Below, one piece after another: positions 10,897-18,553 of a stretch of DNA of 64,000 nt. The stretch spans positions 1,488,001 to 1,552,000 of the forward strand of contig OY780938.1 in assembly GCA_963676045.1 (NCBI GenBank). Reading direction: 5' to 3'. Made by a program: the position numbers and the translations under genes. The stretch's first letter is position 1, and every line of letters begins with the position of its first letter. This stretch comes from Methanogranum sp963676045 (GTDB lineage Archaea; Thermoplasmatota; Thermoplasmata; Methanomassiliicoccales; Methanomethylophilaceae). The notes under the pieces were generated by a model. That model was not told the origin of the DNA and did not search any database. It saw nothing but the letters and a program-made list of their open reading frames with translations.

Positions 10897-12318
10897 ATGT
10901 CTGAAGTCAGTTCAAAAAATAGTAAATTGGTCATAATCGTGGCATTGTTGGCAACATTCATGGTGATGTTGGATCTTAGTCTTGTCAACATATCGTTGCC
11001 TACGATCCTCAAAGATTGGCATCTCAAGACATCGATGGTAATGTGGGTTCTGTTGGCATACACAGTATCCTTGTCGTCGTTCATGTTGTTGTTCGGTAAG
11101 TTGGGTGAAAGATTCGGTTTCAAGATAATAATGTCCGTAGGATTCATCATCTTCATCTGCGGAACCGTGGCGTCTTTCTTCTCGCCGAACATCGACACTT
11201 TGATAATATGCAGGTTCTTGCAAGGTATCGGTGCAGCGATGATAACTGCACTGGCTTTCGCAGCAATAACAAGATTCGTAAGTCCTGAATTACGTGGAAA
11301 GGGCCTTGGGATCGTTGCGGCCGCTGGAGCATTGGGTACGGTAATAGGCCCCACACTGGGTGGATATCTGGCAGGTAATTTCGGTTTCCATGTGGTATTC
11401 CTTGTCAATGTGCCGATAGGTATAATTGCGCTTCTCATATCGTTGAAGGCCATTCCAGGGGACAGGTTGCCGGTAAAGGGTCGTTTCGATGCAATCGGTG
11501 CGATATCCATATTCATAGGAATATTCGGCATCATTTATGCATTGAACATGGGAGAACAGTTAGGATGGACATCGGTGACAATAATCGCCACCATCCTTGC
11601 GGCAGTGATATTCATCCCGATGTTCGTATTATGGGAAAGCAAAAAGGCCAGCGATCCTCTGTTGAACATAAAGGCGGTGTCGGCAAGGAATGTATTGTTG
11701 CCTGCGATAAGTTCTATGATGATAATGGCGGCATTCGCTGGAGCATTCGTCATCTTGCCGTTCTATTTCGAACTCATGCACGGCATGACCTCAACGCAGG
11801 CCGGCCAGATGTTCCTTTGGGCGACACTAATGATGGTGGCCGCGGGCATATTCGCAGGTATGATGGGAGGAAAGATATCCGTGCGTTCATTATCAATTGC
11901 ATCTTTGATAATCGCAGCGGCGGCATTCTTCATAATGTCCACAATAGTCGCCAATACTGGGCTTATCATCATCGGTTTGATGCTATTGGTATTGGGAATA
12001 GGAAACGGTCTGTTCTACCCTCCATCGAACAAGATGATATTGACCGGGGCACCGGCAGAGGTGCAGGGCGAAGCATCCGGTCTGCTAAGGACGATGCAAC
12101 AGGTAGGCTGTGCTATCGGCGTGGCGATATTCACAACAATAATCACAAGCTATGTGGATTTCAAAGGATATCTGGATGGTGTGGAGAGCTTACAGGATCT
12201 CGAGAGCAATTTCATTAGCGGTATGTCGGTATGCATGATAATAGGCGGGATAATGGTAATAATCGGAGTGATCGCATTGTTGTTCACTAAGAGGACGGAG
12301 TCGGTGAAGAGGGAATGA
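10897..12318 (+). CDS. MFS transporter, DHA2 (EmrB/QacA) family
   Basis: A 473-residue proton-driven exporter with about 14 membrane spans. DLSLVNISLPTI in the first span, GKLGERFG after the second, CRFLQGIGAAMI and GPTLGGYLAG are typical of drug:H+ antiporters of the DHA2 branch. A TATA-like TTTTAAATA (about 10857) and AAAGGT before the ATG support the start. It lies divergently from the bile-salt-hydrolase-like gene 208 bases away, and a MarC-type protein follows in the same direction. Export of bile acids or other amphiphiles would fit this context, but the substrate is inferred only. Confidence 0.88.
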   Translation: MSEVSSKNSKLVIIVALLATFMVMLDLSLVNISLPTILKDWHLKTSMVMWVLLAYTVSLSSFMLLFGKLGERFGFKIIMSVGFIIFICGTVASFFSPNIDTLIICRFLQGIGAAMITALAFAAITRFVSPELRGKGLGIVAAAGALGTVIGPTLGGYLAGNFGFHVVFLVNVPIGIIALLISLKAIPGDRLPVKGRFDAIGAISIFIGIFGIIYALNMGEQLGWTSVTIIATILAAVIFIPMFVLWESKKASDPLLNIKAVSARNVLLPAISSMMIMAAFAGAFVILPFYFELMHGMTSTQAGQMFLWATLMMVAAGIFAGMMGGKISVRSLSIASLIIAAAAFFIMSTIVANTGLIIIGLMLLVLGIGNGLFYPPSNKMILTGAPAEVQGEASGLLRTMQQVGCAIGVAIFTTIITSYVDFKGYLDGVESLQDLESNFISGMSVCMIIGGIMVIIGVIALLFTKRTESVKRE

Positions 12319-12373
12319 TCGTAATTAATTGTAAATCTGAAGGCCTTTCGAAGGTCATTGGGAGTTGTAACAC

Positions 12374-13006
12374 ATGATAAATATTCAAGAATCGGTCATA
12401 TTCGCCATAGGTCTGGCGGTATTGTTCAGTCCTCCTGCGACCATTGGCCCATATCTGTCGATCACAAGCGCGTTCGACGATCAGACGCAGAAGAAGATCG
12501 CCAGGACTGCGGCCCTGTATTACTTGATCTTCGTTCTGGCCATCGCTTGGATAGGTCGGTACGCACTGGAGGTATTGGGCATCAGTGTCAACTCGTTGAT
12601 GGCTATCGGAGGTATCATACTACTGGTATCATCGATACCCATGGTGTTAGGAAAGAATTACGGGGGTATCGATCCAGAGCAGATCAAGCACACCAATTGG
12701 AAGACCGTGGCGGCAGTTCCCATAGTATTCCCGTTGGCATGTGGTGGCGGATCGATAGCACTGATCATAAGTACAGCGATGGAGTATGGCGAGGTAAGTT
12801 CCTTGATAACGATCTCGGTGATGCTCTTGCTGGTATCGTTGATAGTGCTATTGACGTTCATGTTCGCCGAGCCATTGGCAAAGAAGGTAGGTACCAGCGG
12901 TCTGGAGGTCATGTCCAGGGCCGGAGGTATCATTCTGGCGACGATCGCATTGCAGATGCTGGTCAAGGGACTAATACCGATGATATATGCGGTGTGGCCT
13001 GGTTGA
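12374..13006 (+). CDS. MarC family integral membrane protein
   Basis: A 210-residue protein with six predicted membrane spans. The pattern of a first span with FSPPATIGPYLSIT, then GRYALEVLGISVNSLMAIGGIILLVSS and a PLACGGGSIALIIS re-entrant-like segment matches the MarC/UPF0056 family. Its function is unknown despite the old multiple-antibiotic-resistance name. It follows the DHA2 exporter after 55 bases and probably shares its transcript. The perfect ten-pair hairpin at 13030 ends the unit. Confidence 0.82.
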   Translation: MINIQESVIFAIGLAVLFSPPATIGPYLSITSAFDDQTQKKIARTAALYYLIFVLAIAWIGRYALEVLGISVNSLMAIGGIILLVSSIPMVLGKNYGGIDPEQIKHTNWKTVAAVPIVFPLACGGGSIALIISTAMEYGEVSSLITISVMLLLVSLIVLLTFMFAEPLAKKVGTSGLEVMSRAGGIILATIALQMLVKGLIPMIYAVWPG

Positions 13007-13029
13007 TATCAAGCAGTCGTAAACATTCA

Positions 13030-13057
13030 ATGCAGGACCTCTGGTCCTGCATATTTT
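13030..13057 (+). terminator. Hairpin terminator after the MFS-marC unit
   Basis: ATGCAGGACC (13030-13039) and GGTCCTGCAT (13043-13052) form a perfect ten-pair stem with a TCT loop, followed by a T-rich ATTTTTAT. Confidence 0.75.
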
Positions 13058-13161
13058 TATAATACCCCTCTACAAATCTAATATTTCATATGTTAGTTCC
13101 TTTGAAAAAGAAAAACCCATCATAAAGGTTTATTTACCATTTGTGTTTATGACCTCTTAAA

Positions 13162-13246
13162 GCCGATGTTGCCAAGCCTGGTCAAAGGCGATGGACTCAA
13201 GATCCATTCTCGTAGGAGTTCGCCGGTTCGAATCCGGCCGTCGGCA
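13162..13246 (+). tRNA. tRNA-Leu (CAA)
   Basis: An 85-base class II tRNA. The acceptor stem GCCGATG pairs with CGTCGGC (one G-U), discriminator A73. The anticodon loop CTCAAGA gives anticodon CAA, which reads UUG. A long variable arm (TCTCGTAGGAGTTC region) marks it as leucine. The T arm CCGGTTCGAATCCGG is perfect. CCA is not encoded. There is no intron. Confidence 0.95.
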
Positions 13247-13620
13247 CTATCTTATTACAACCAGCATGTGAATTTTCAAAATTCAATTTTTTATGGTTCG
13301 TAGCCTTAAAAGGTTTCTCCGTCTTTTCAGCGGTCGCATCGTTTCTGTTTTTCGCGAGAACTTTTTGTTGTTTTTGAGATCCATATTTGTATGATGATCA
13401 TCATCGATCTACTTCGAATAGTTAATATAAAAATGTGCTATTAATAATAAGTTATTATATATGTAATATGATAATTAAATCAAAATAGATATCATTTTAT
13501 TATATATTTCTCAATAAGAATATTAATTAGTTGTATTATTATTAATAAATTGTATATTTTAAGTTATTTTTTATTAACATAATAACTATATTTTAATAAT
13601 ATTACTAAGATGATTACACA
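13247..13620 (+). promoter_or_regulatory. AT-rich gene-free region upstream of the metal transporter
   Basis: No coding frame is seen. After tRNA-Leu a short GAATT/AATTC hairpin with a T-run (about 13271-13292) can end its transcript. A 14-base perfect palindrome ATGATGATCATCAT lies at 13391-13404. From about 13420 to 13620 the sequence is almost pure A/T with repeated TTATTAATAA-like words. TTATTAACAT (13571-13580) is the reverse complement of the ATGTTAATAA found before the nikR-like gene. This looks like the promoter and operator zone of the transporter operon. Confidence 0.5.
13571..13586. promoter_or_regulatory. Candidate operator before the metal transporter
   Basis: TTATTA-ACA-TAATAA is an inverted repeat 35 bases before the transporter start. 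Ten bases of it (ATGTTAATAA on the minus strand) recur upstream of the NikR-like regulator at 16273. The background is very AT-rich, so chance similarity is possible. Confidence 0.35.
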
Positions 13621-14529
13621 ATGAAAACCATATCTATTGTAGCAATAGTTGTTGCAATCGCGTTGGTCGCTACGGCGGCCGGGGTTGTAATAATAAACCA
13701 TAATTCGAACGATGACGATCGCCAGACCATAGCAGTCACAATGGCATGGGAAGCGGATATCGTCGAAGACATAGCAGGAGATGAATACAATGTCGTGTCT
13801 ATGATGCCGTCGAATGTCAGTCCGCACACTGCATACTCACAACCCAGCACAGTTGTTAATCTCTACGCATCGAACATATATTTCATGGTAGGTTCCGATA
13901 TCGAGTGGGAGAGCGCTTTCATGGAAGATGTCATCTCCGAGATCCCTGATTCGGTGGAGATAGTGAGATTGGCAGACGAGATCGAATACACTCCTCTCTA
14001 TTCAGTAGAAACCAGTGAAGCTGGGGAATACGATGTGCATATATGGACCTCTCCTGAGAATCTTGCGAAGATGGCCGCTGTAATAAAGGAAAAACTCACA
14101 GAATTGAACCCAGATAATTCCTCGACCTATGAGGAGAATTACGAAGCATATCTGGACGAGGTAGAGGCGGTCAATGATAAGATGACAGCGTTCGCAGAAC
14201 TCATCGGCGATAAAGAGATCAATGTTCTTGTCTGGCACCCTGCATGGCAGTATTTCTTGGAGCAATATGGTGCAGAGATGGGATTGAATGCCAACATGGT
14301 CGCTATCGAGAGCCAGGGCGAGGTTTCCATAGGCGATGCTGTGAATATGATAAACGATGGTGGCTATAGTGTCATCTATGTCTGCGTGACCGATGAAGGG
14401 TATGAATATAGAGACACCCTCGAAGAGAACGGGATAACTGTCGAGATAGTGAATCCAACACCTACTGATATGTTAGAGGCGCTCTCCGATTTCATAGACC
14501 TATTGACACAGGAGTATTCTGAAGGTTAA
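13621..14529 (+). CDS. znuA: Metal ABC transporter substrate-binding protein, ZnuA/TroA family
   Basis: Captures a divalent metal outside the cell and hands it to the permease. Residues 1-25 are a hydrophobic signal/anchor without a lipobox Cys, so it is probably membrane-tethered. Candidate metal ligands are H69 (SPHTAY), H140 (DVHIW) and H206 (VWHPAW), the usual three-His set of the A-I binding proteins, with an acidic residue near 258 (TDE). The long His-rich loop of bacterial ZnuA is absent. The 302 residues are typical length. It is the first gene of a three-gene operon with ATPase and permease. Zinc, manganese or another metal cannot be told apart from the sequence. Confidence 0.88.
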   Translation: MKTISIVAIVVAIALVATAAGVVIINHNSNDDDRQTIAVTMAWEADIVEDIAGDEYNVVSMMPSNVSPHTAYSQPSTVVNLYASNIYFMVGSDIEWESAFMEDVISEIPDSVEIVRLADEIEYTPLYSVETSEAGEYDVHIWTSPENLAKMAAVIKEKLTELNPDNSSTYEENYEAYLDEVEAVNDKMTAFAELIGDKEINVLVWHPAWQYFLEQYGAEMGLNANMVAIESQGEVSIGDAVNMINDGGYSVIYVCVTDEGYEYRDTLEENGITVEIVNPTPTDMLEALSDFIDLLTQEYSEG

Positions 14530-14538
14530 GGTCAAAAA

Positions 14539-15318
14539 ATGACGGGCGAACTTCCTATATCAATCAAGGGCCTGACAGTAGGCTATGGAAACGAGATCAT
14601 ACTCAAGGAGATCTCTCTAGAATTAAGGGAAAATGATTTTCTTGCAGTCATAGGACCGAATGGAGGTGGTAAAACCACTTTGTTCCGTTCCATACTTGGT
14701 CTAATCCGTCCTATTGGTGGCGTAGTAGAGATATATGGAGAATCGCCCGTCACAGGAGTAAGGAACATAGGATACGTACCTCAGCGCGGGATCTTCGATT
14801 CAAATTATCCAATATGTGCAGAAGAAGTAGTTTTGATGGGTCTGAGGGTGCATAAGGGATCAAGGCCATTTTATTCAAAAGAGGAAAAGGAGATGGCTGA
14901 AATCGCTATGGAATATGTGGAGATGTCCGATTTCCGTAATAAGCGTATAAGCAGCCTATCCGGTGGACAATTGCAAAGGGTACTTTTGGCAAGAGCTCTT
15001 GCACCAAGGCCGAAAATACTTTTACTGGATGAACCAACATCGAGTTTAGATCCATCGATGAAGGATTGTACGTACGATGTTCTCAAGAAGGTGAACAAAG
15101 ACGGGGTCGCGATAATGATAATCACCCATGATATGACTAGCATATCACACGATGTCAAGAGATTGGCGTGCATGAATAGAAGGATAATATGCAACGATCG
15201 CCCAGAGATAACAGAGGCCATGGTCGAATTGGGATTCCACTGTCCGCCCGAGTTTTTGAAGGTATCAGACAATTCAAGCGTTAAATGTAATTGTCACAGA
15301 GGAGAATCAGGTCCATGA
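14539..15318 (+). CDS. znuC: Metal ABC transporter ATP-binding protein
   Basis: The 259-residue ATPase that powers the metal importer. The Walker A GPNGGGKTT is near residue 38, the Q-loop YVPQRG near 80, the signature LSGGQLQR near 139, Walker B ILLLDEP near 161 and the H-loop THDM near 193. The C-terminus has extra Cys and His residues (HCPPEF; CNCH) that could sense or pass metal. It starts nine bases after znuA and overlaps the permease start by four bases (ATGA at 15315). Confidence 0.92.
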   Translation: MTGELPISIKGLTVGYGNEIILKEISLELRENDFLAVIGPNGGGKTTLFRSILGLIRPIGGVVEIYGESPVTGVRNIGYVPQRGIFDSNYPICAEEVVLMGLRVHKGSRPFYSKEEKEMAEIAMEYVEMSDFRNKRISSLSGGQLQRVLLARALAPRPKILLLDEPTSSLDPSMKDCTYDVLKKVNKDGVAIMIITHDMTSISHDVKRLACMNRRIICNDRPEITEAMVELGFHCPPEFLKVSDNSSVKCNCHRGESGP

Positions 15319-16178
15319 ACATATTCGATTATCTTTCGATATCACTCATACAGAACATGTTCATGGCGACAATATGCGCATGCATCTTGTGCGGAGTGAT
15401 AGGTACATACGTCGTTGTGAATCGGATGGTATCCGTGACTGGAGGCATCGCTCATACAACATTCGGAGGAATAGGTTTCTCATATTACGTAATGTCGATA
15501 TTCTTGGTCGGATGGTTCACCCCGATGGTCGGAGCCCTTCTATTCGCAATAGTATCTGCAATAATAATGACATTCTGCAAGAGGGCATCTGATCTAAGGC
15601 AAGATACACTGATCGGTGCTTTATGGGCAGTGGGGATGGCAATGGGGGTTCTGTTCCTATGTTTCATGGACCGCAGTGTTGTCACGCCTTCTTCTTACGA
15701 ATCGATACTATTCGGTAATGTATTGTTCGTGAGCAATCTGACACTGATCATTATTTTCATTGTCACCTTGATAATCTTAGCGATAGTGACGTATTTGTTC
15801 AGAGACCTTCAGATCTTGACATTCGATGAGACCCATGCAAAGATATCGGGGATAAATGTATTCTGGCTCAATATGACGTTGTACATAATGGTCGCGGTCA
15901 CATGTGTGATGGTGGCAAATGTTGTTGGTATAATAATGATAATCGCCCTCATGACCATCCCCGTGGCGATATCCAATTTCTATACAAGCGATTTGAAACA
16001 TATGATGATATTCGGGACCGTCATATCTCTGGCACTATCCATATTGGGATTGTTCATGTCAATAGGTTTCGATTCCCCTCCAGGTGCAACGGTGGTCTTG
16101 GTGATCGGAATCGCGCTCATCATTGCGTTATCTCTAAATACAATTATAAAGAGGAATTCCAAGAGATCCATTCAATAA
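15315..16178 (+). CDS. znuB: Metal ABC transporter permease, ZnuB family
   Basis: Integral membrane channel of the importer, about nine spans over 287 residues. The start is the ATG at 15315, overlapping the ATPase stop as ATGA; the longer frame from 15291 would run inside the ATPase. GIAHTTFGGIGFSYY near residue 43 and the DETHAKISGINV segment before the last spans match the ABC-3 permease family. A terminator hairpin follows at 16186. Confidence 0.92.
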   Translation: MNIFDYLSISLIQNMFMATICACILCGVIGTYVVVNRMVSVTGGIAHTTFGGIGFSYYVMSIFLVGWFTPMVGALLFAIVSAIIMTFCKRASDLRQDTLIGALWAVGMAMGVLFLCFMDRSVVTPSSYESILFGNVLFVSNLTLIIIFIVTLIILAIVTYLFRDLQILTFDETHAKISGINVFWLNMTLYIMVAVTCVMVANVVGIIMIIALMTIPVAISNFYTSDLKHMMIFGTVISLALSILGLFMSIGFDSPPGATVVLVIGIALIIALSLNTIIKRNSKRSIQ

Positions 16179-16185
16179 GGGATCG

Positions 16186-16216
16186 GGATTTTTCAAATAA
16201 AAATCCTTTTTCTTTT
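16186..16216 (+). terminator. Terminator of the metal transporter operon
   Basis: GGATTTTT (16186-16193) and AAAAATCC (16199-16206) form an eight-pair stem with a five-base loop, followed by TTTTTCTTTT. Confidence 0.75.
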
Positions 16217-16272
16217 ATCTTGATCAGCTATAATGTATATTTTCCCATCGATATTTACAATATGAATGCATA

Positions 16273-16314
16273 ATGTTAATAACATTTTATCATATTATGG
16301 CATATTGTTAATAA
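16273..16314. promoter_or_regulatory. Candidate operator pair before the NikR-like gene
   Basis: ATGTTA-A-TAACAT (16273-16285) is a perfect 13-base palindrome. Its core TGTTAATAA (16274-16282) recurs at 16306-16314, 32 bases or three helical turns later and just before the ribosome binding site. A ribbon-helix-helix protein binding here would block its own transcription. The same word occurs in reverse before znuA. Confidence 0.4.
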
Positions 16315-16324
16315 AGGTGAGACA

Positions 16325-16708
16325 TTGGGAATCATAAGCATATCACTTAACGATAAGAATCTAGAATCGCTCGACGAGATCCGTTCGGTATTCGGGCTGA
16401 ATGGAAGGAGCGAGGCAATGCGTACTGCCATCAACATAGCCGTAGGTGATATGCAGAAGATGAACGATCTTGTAGGACAGATCGAGGGCGTGCTCATTGT
16501 CGTAAGGAGGGACCATGCTGACCCTTGGATGGGTTCCATACAGGCGATGTATGAATCAGAGATAAAGACCCAGATGCACTCGCATCTAAAGGATCACAAG
16601 TGCTTAGAGGTCATGGTCATATCAGGAAATGCCGAGAACCTGTCATCGATGTTGAAGGAGATATACGCGACAAATAAGGCAGATTACGTCAAGTTCATAA
16701 GAAGTTGA
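16325..16708 (+). CDS. NikR-like ribbon-helix-helix metal regulator
   Basis: A 127-residue transcription factor with an N-terminal ribbon-helix-helix (ISISLNDKNLESLDEIR then NGRSEAMRTAIN) and a C-terminal ACT-like metal-sensing domain. H85, H87 and C93 reproduce the H-x-H-x5-C of NikR (E. coli H87, H89, C95). The fourth nickel ligand (E. coli H76) falls on A74 in my hand alignment, so metal preference may differ from nickel. The start is TTG at 16325, four bases after GGTGA. It follows the Znu-type operon, which it may control through the shared ATGTTAATAA words. Confidence 0.8.
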   Translation: MGIISISLNDKNLESLDEIRSVFGLNGRSEAMRTAINIAVGDMQKMNDLVGQIEGVLIVVRRDHADPWMGSIQAMYESEIKTQMHSHLKDHKCLEVMVISGNAENLSSMLKEIYATNKADYVKFIRS

Positions 16709-16758
16709 TCTCGCAATAACAGGGCGACAGATTTCAATTTTAGTCGAGGTCAATCCAC

Positions 16759-17883
16759 ATGAAGGAAGTATCTTTGGTCCGCTGTGACGATTACAAAAGG
16801 GATAATGTATATCTCGCGGTCTCCAAATCTATAGACTTGATAGGCGGTATCGGTAGATTCACTTCTCCAGGCAGGAAGGTCTTTTTGAAATTCAATATGC
16901 TGATGGGTGCAGACCCAGAGAAGTGCGTCACCACCGATCCGAATGTCGTATATGCGGTTGCTAGGATATTACAGGACCACGGATGCGATGTGATAATGGG
17001 CGACAGTCCGGGTTCTGGTCTTTCGTATACCGAAGATGTTCTTCGTAAAGCATATTCGGCTTCAGGATATGACAAGGTTTCAGAAGATCTGGGTATTCCT
17101 CTCAATTATGACACAAGTTATGAACGTATGGAGGTGCCAGATGGATGGAATCTGAAGCAGTTCAACATAATAGGTCCGGCAATATGGGCCGATGACATAA
17201 TCGTGGTCTCAAAGGCCAAGACACACGCATTCACATTGCTCAGCGGTGCTGCGAAGAATCTATTTGGAATAGTTCCAGGATTGGATAAGCCGACGTATCA
17301 TGCCAATTTCAAAGATGTGAACGACTTTGGAAAGATGATACTCTGTCTGAATGAATTGTTCCATCCGAAGTTGCAGATAATGGATGCCATAATGGCCATG
17401 GAGGGAAACGGTCCGAATGGAGGCAGCCCTCGTAAAATCGGGGCAGTATTGGCCAGTTCCGATGAGAACGCGATAGACGTAGTGACCGCGAGACTGATGT
17501 CATTCGATCCTCTGGAGGTTGCAACTATCAGGGCAGCTGTGGGTCTGGGATATCTTGGCAGCGATCTTTCGGATGTCAAGTGCATAGGGGACGATATGGA
17601 GGATCTGATCGTCAAGGATTTCAAGCCACCGATGACACATGACAAGGAGGGCGTGGCGATGTTCCTCTCCACTATAAGGCCGAAGGTACTGTCGGAACTT
17701 TGTGTGGGATGCATGAAATGCTTGAGAAGCTGTCCAGTCAAGGCAATATCGAGTCAAAGAGGCATACCCATCATCGATCATGCGAGATGCATCAGATGTT
17801 ATTGCTGCCATGAGATGTGCGATCATAATGCCATGGACCTGGAAAGGATCGGCAATGGACCTGTATGGAGAAACAGGGATTGA
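16759..17883 (+). CDS. DUF362 protein with two [4Fe-4S] clusters
   Basis: A 374-residue cytoplasmic protein. The first 290 residues are the DUF362 domain (LKFNMLMG; DSPGSG; SKAKTHAFTLLSGAAKNLFG). The end is a bacterial-type two-cluster ferredoxin domain: CVGCMKCLRSCP near 315 and CIRCYCCHEMC near 343, the second with an extra Cys. The family occurs widely in anaerobes and methanogens as a presumed electron carrier or Fe-S protein; the reaction is unknown. GAGGT lies before the ATG. It stands between the NikR-like gene and the ribosomal operon and is probably transcribed alone. Confidence 0.85.
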   Translation: MKEVSLVRCDDYKRDNVYLAVSKSIDLIGGIGRFTSPGRKVFLKFNMLMGADPEKCVTTDPNVVYAVARILQDHGCDVIMGDSPGSGLSYTEDVLRKAYSASGYDKVSEDLGIPLNYDTSYERMEVPDGWNLKQFNIIGPAIWADDIIVVSKAKTHAFTLLSGAAKNLFGIVPGLDKPTYHANFKDVNDFGKMILCLNELFHPKLQIMDAIMAMEGNGPNGGSPRKIGAVLASSDENAIDVVTARLMSFDPLEVATIRAAVGLGYLGSDLSDVKCIGDDMEDLIVKDFKPPMTHDKEGVAMFLSTIRPKVLSELCVGCMKCLRSCPVKAISSQRGIPIIDHARCIRCYCCHEMCDHNAMDLERIGNGPVWRNRD

Positions 17884-17920
17884 TGCCGCATAGTTAAAAT
17901 CAATATAGGGATTCCCCAAT

Positions 17921-17930
17921 CTTTATAAAT
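17921..17930 (+). promoter_or_regulatory. TATA box of the S13-S4-S11-rpoD operon
   Basis: CTTTATAAAT at 17921-17930 predicts a start near 17950-17955. That leaves a leader of about 105 bases, unusually long for this window, where many messages look leaderless. Confidence 0.6.
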
Positions 17931-17952
17931 GGTAAGCACATCCGCGATTCTA

Positions 17953-18053
17953 CGTAAACTCAGGACCCGTTCAATAGACGAAAACTGAGAGCATATCCCA
18001 AAGGGAACTTGTGCTTGATTACTTCCCCCGAAAGGGCGGAACATTTACGGAGG
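17953..18053 (+). promoter_or_regulatory. Structured mRNA leader of the S13 operon, candidate autoregulatory element
   Basis: Four mutually compatible helices can be drawn. P1 is CGTAAA (17953-17958) with TTTACG (18044-18049). P2 is CTCAG (17959-17963) with CTGAG (17985-17989). P3 is AGCA (17990-17993) with TGCT (18012-18015), enclosing TCCC-AAA-GGGA (17996-18006). P4 is TTCCCCC-GAAA-GGG-C-GGAA (18023-18041, one bulged C). Together they make a closed four-way junction whose last base is the first G of the Shine-Dalgarno GGAGG (18049-18053). This suits control of translation by a ribosomal protein. The first gene products include S4, which in E. coli represses the equivalent alpha operon through its leader. 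Confidence 0.55.
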
Positions 18054-18060
18054 ATTGAAA

Positions 18061-18543
18061 ATGGCAGCAAAAGGAAAGAAAGAAGCGCCTAAGACCGAGG
18101 ACGAGAATTTCAATTTCATCGTCCGTATCGCAAGCAGCGATATCGATGGTCAGAAGAGGGTCGTTATCGGCCTTCAGAGCATAAAAGGTGTAGGGAAGAG
18201 GGTCTCAGAGATCGTAGTCAGAAAGGCTAAGATCGACCCAACAGTCAAGATAGGATCACTCTCGGATGAGAAGGTCAAAGAACTCGAGCAATACATAATC
18301 ACATATGTCGAGTACGCGCCCAACTGGGTCGTAAACAGGCAGATGGATTACGAGTCCGGTGCTGACATGCACTTGATCGGCAACGACCTTGACATGATCC
18401 AGAAGGACGACATCAACAGAATGAAGATGATCCGCTGTTACCGCGGAATAAGGCACGAGACACACCACAAGGTAAGAGGCCAGAGAACCCGTTCCAACGG
18501 AAGGAAAGGACTCACATTGGGTGTCCAGAAGAAATCATCTTGA
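18061..18543 (+). CDS. rps13: 30S ribosomal protein S13
   Basis: Small-subunit head protein that contacts the P-site tRNA and bridges to the large subunit. The helix-two-turn-helix core (VIGLQSIKGVGKRVSEIVVRK) and the basic C-terminal tail MIRCYRGIRHETHHKVRGQRTRSNGRK are the archaeal S13 pattern (the latter spans several short motifs). It is 160 residues from the ATG at 18061, which has GGAGG seven bases upstream; the in-frame TTG at 18055 is too close. It is the first gene of the S13-S4-S11-rpoD operon, the conserved archaeal order. Confidence 0.97.
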   Translation: MAAKGKKEAPKTEDENFNFIVRIASSDIDGQKRVVIGLQSIKGVGKRVSEIVVRKAKIDPTVKIGSLSDEKVKELEQYIITYVEYAPNWVVNRQMDYESGADMHLIGNDLDMIQKDDINRMKMIRCYRGIRHETHHKVRGQRTRSNGRKGLTLGVQKKSS

Positions 18544-18553
18544 GGTGTTATAA

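Noticed and set aside
13420..13620. CRISPR-like repeat array in the A/T-rich stretch
   Set aside because: The repeats are short, irregular low-complexity words without equal spacers, and no cas gene is near.
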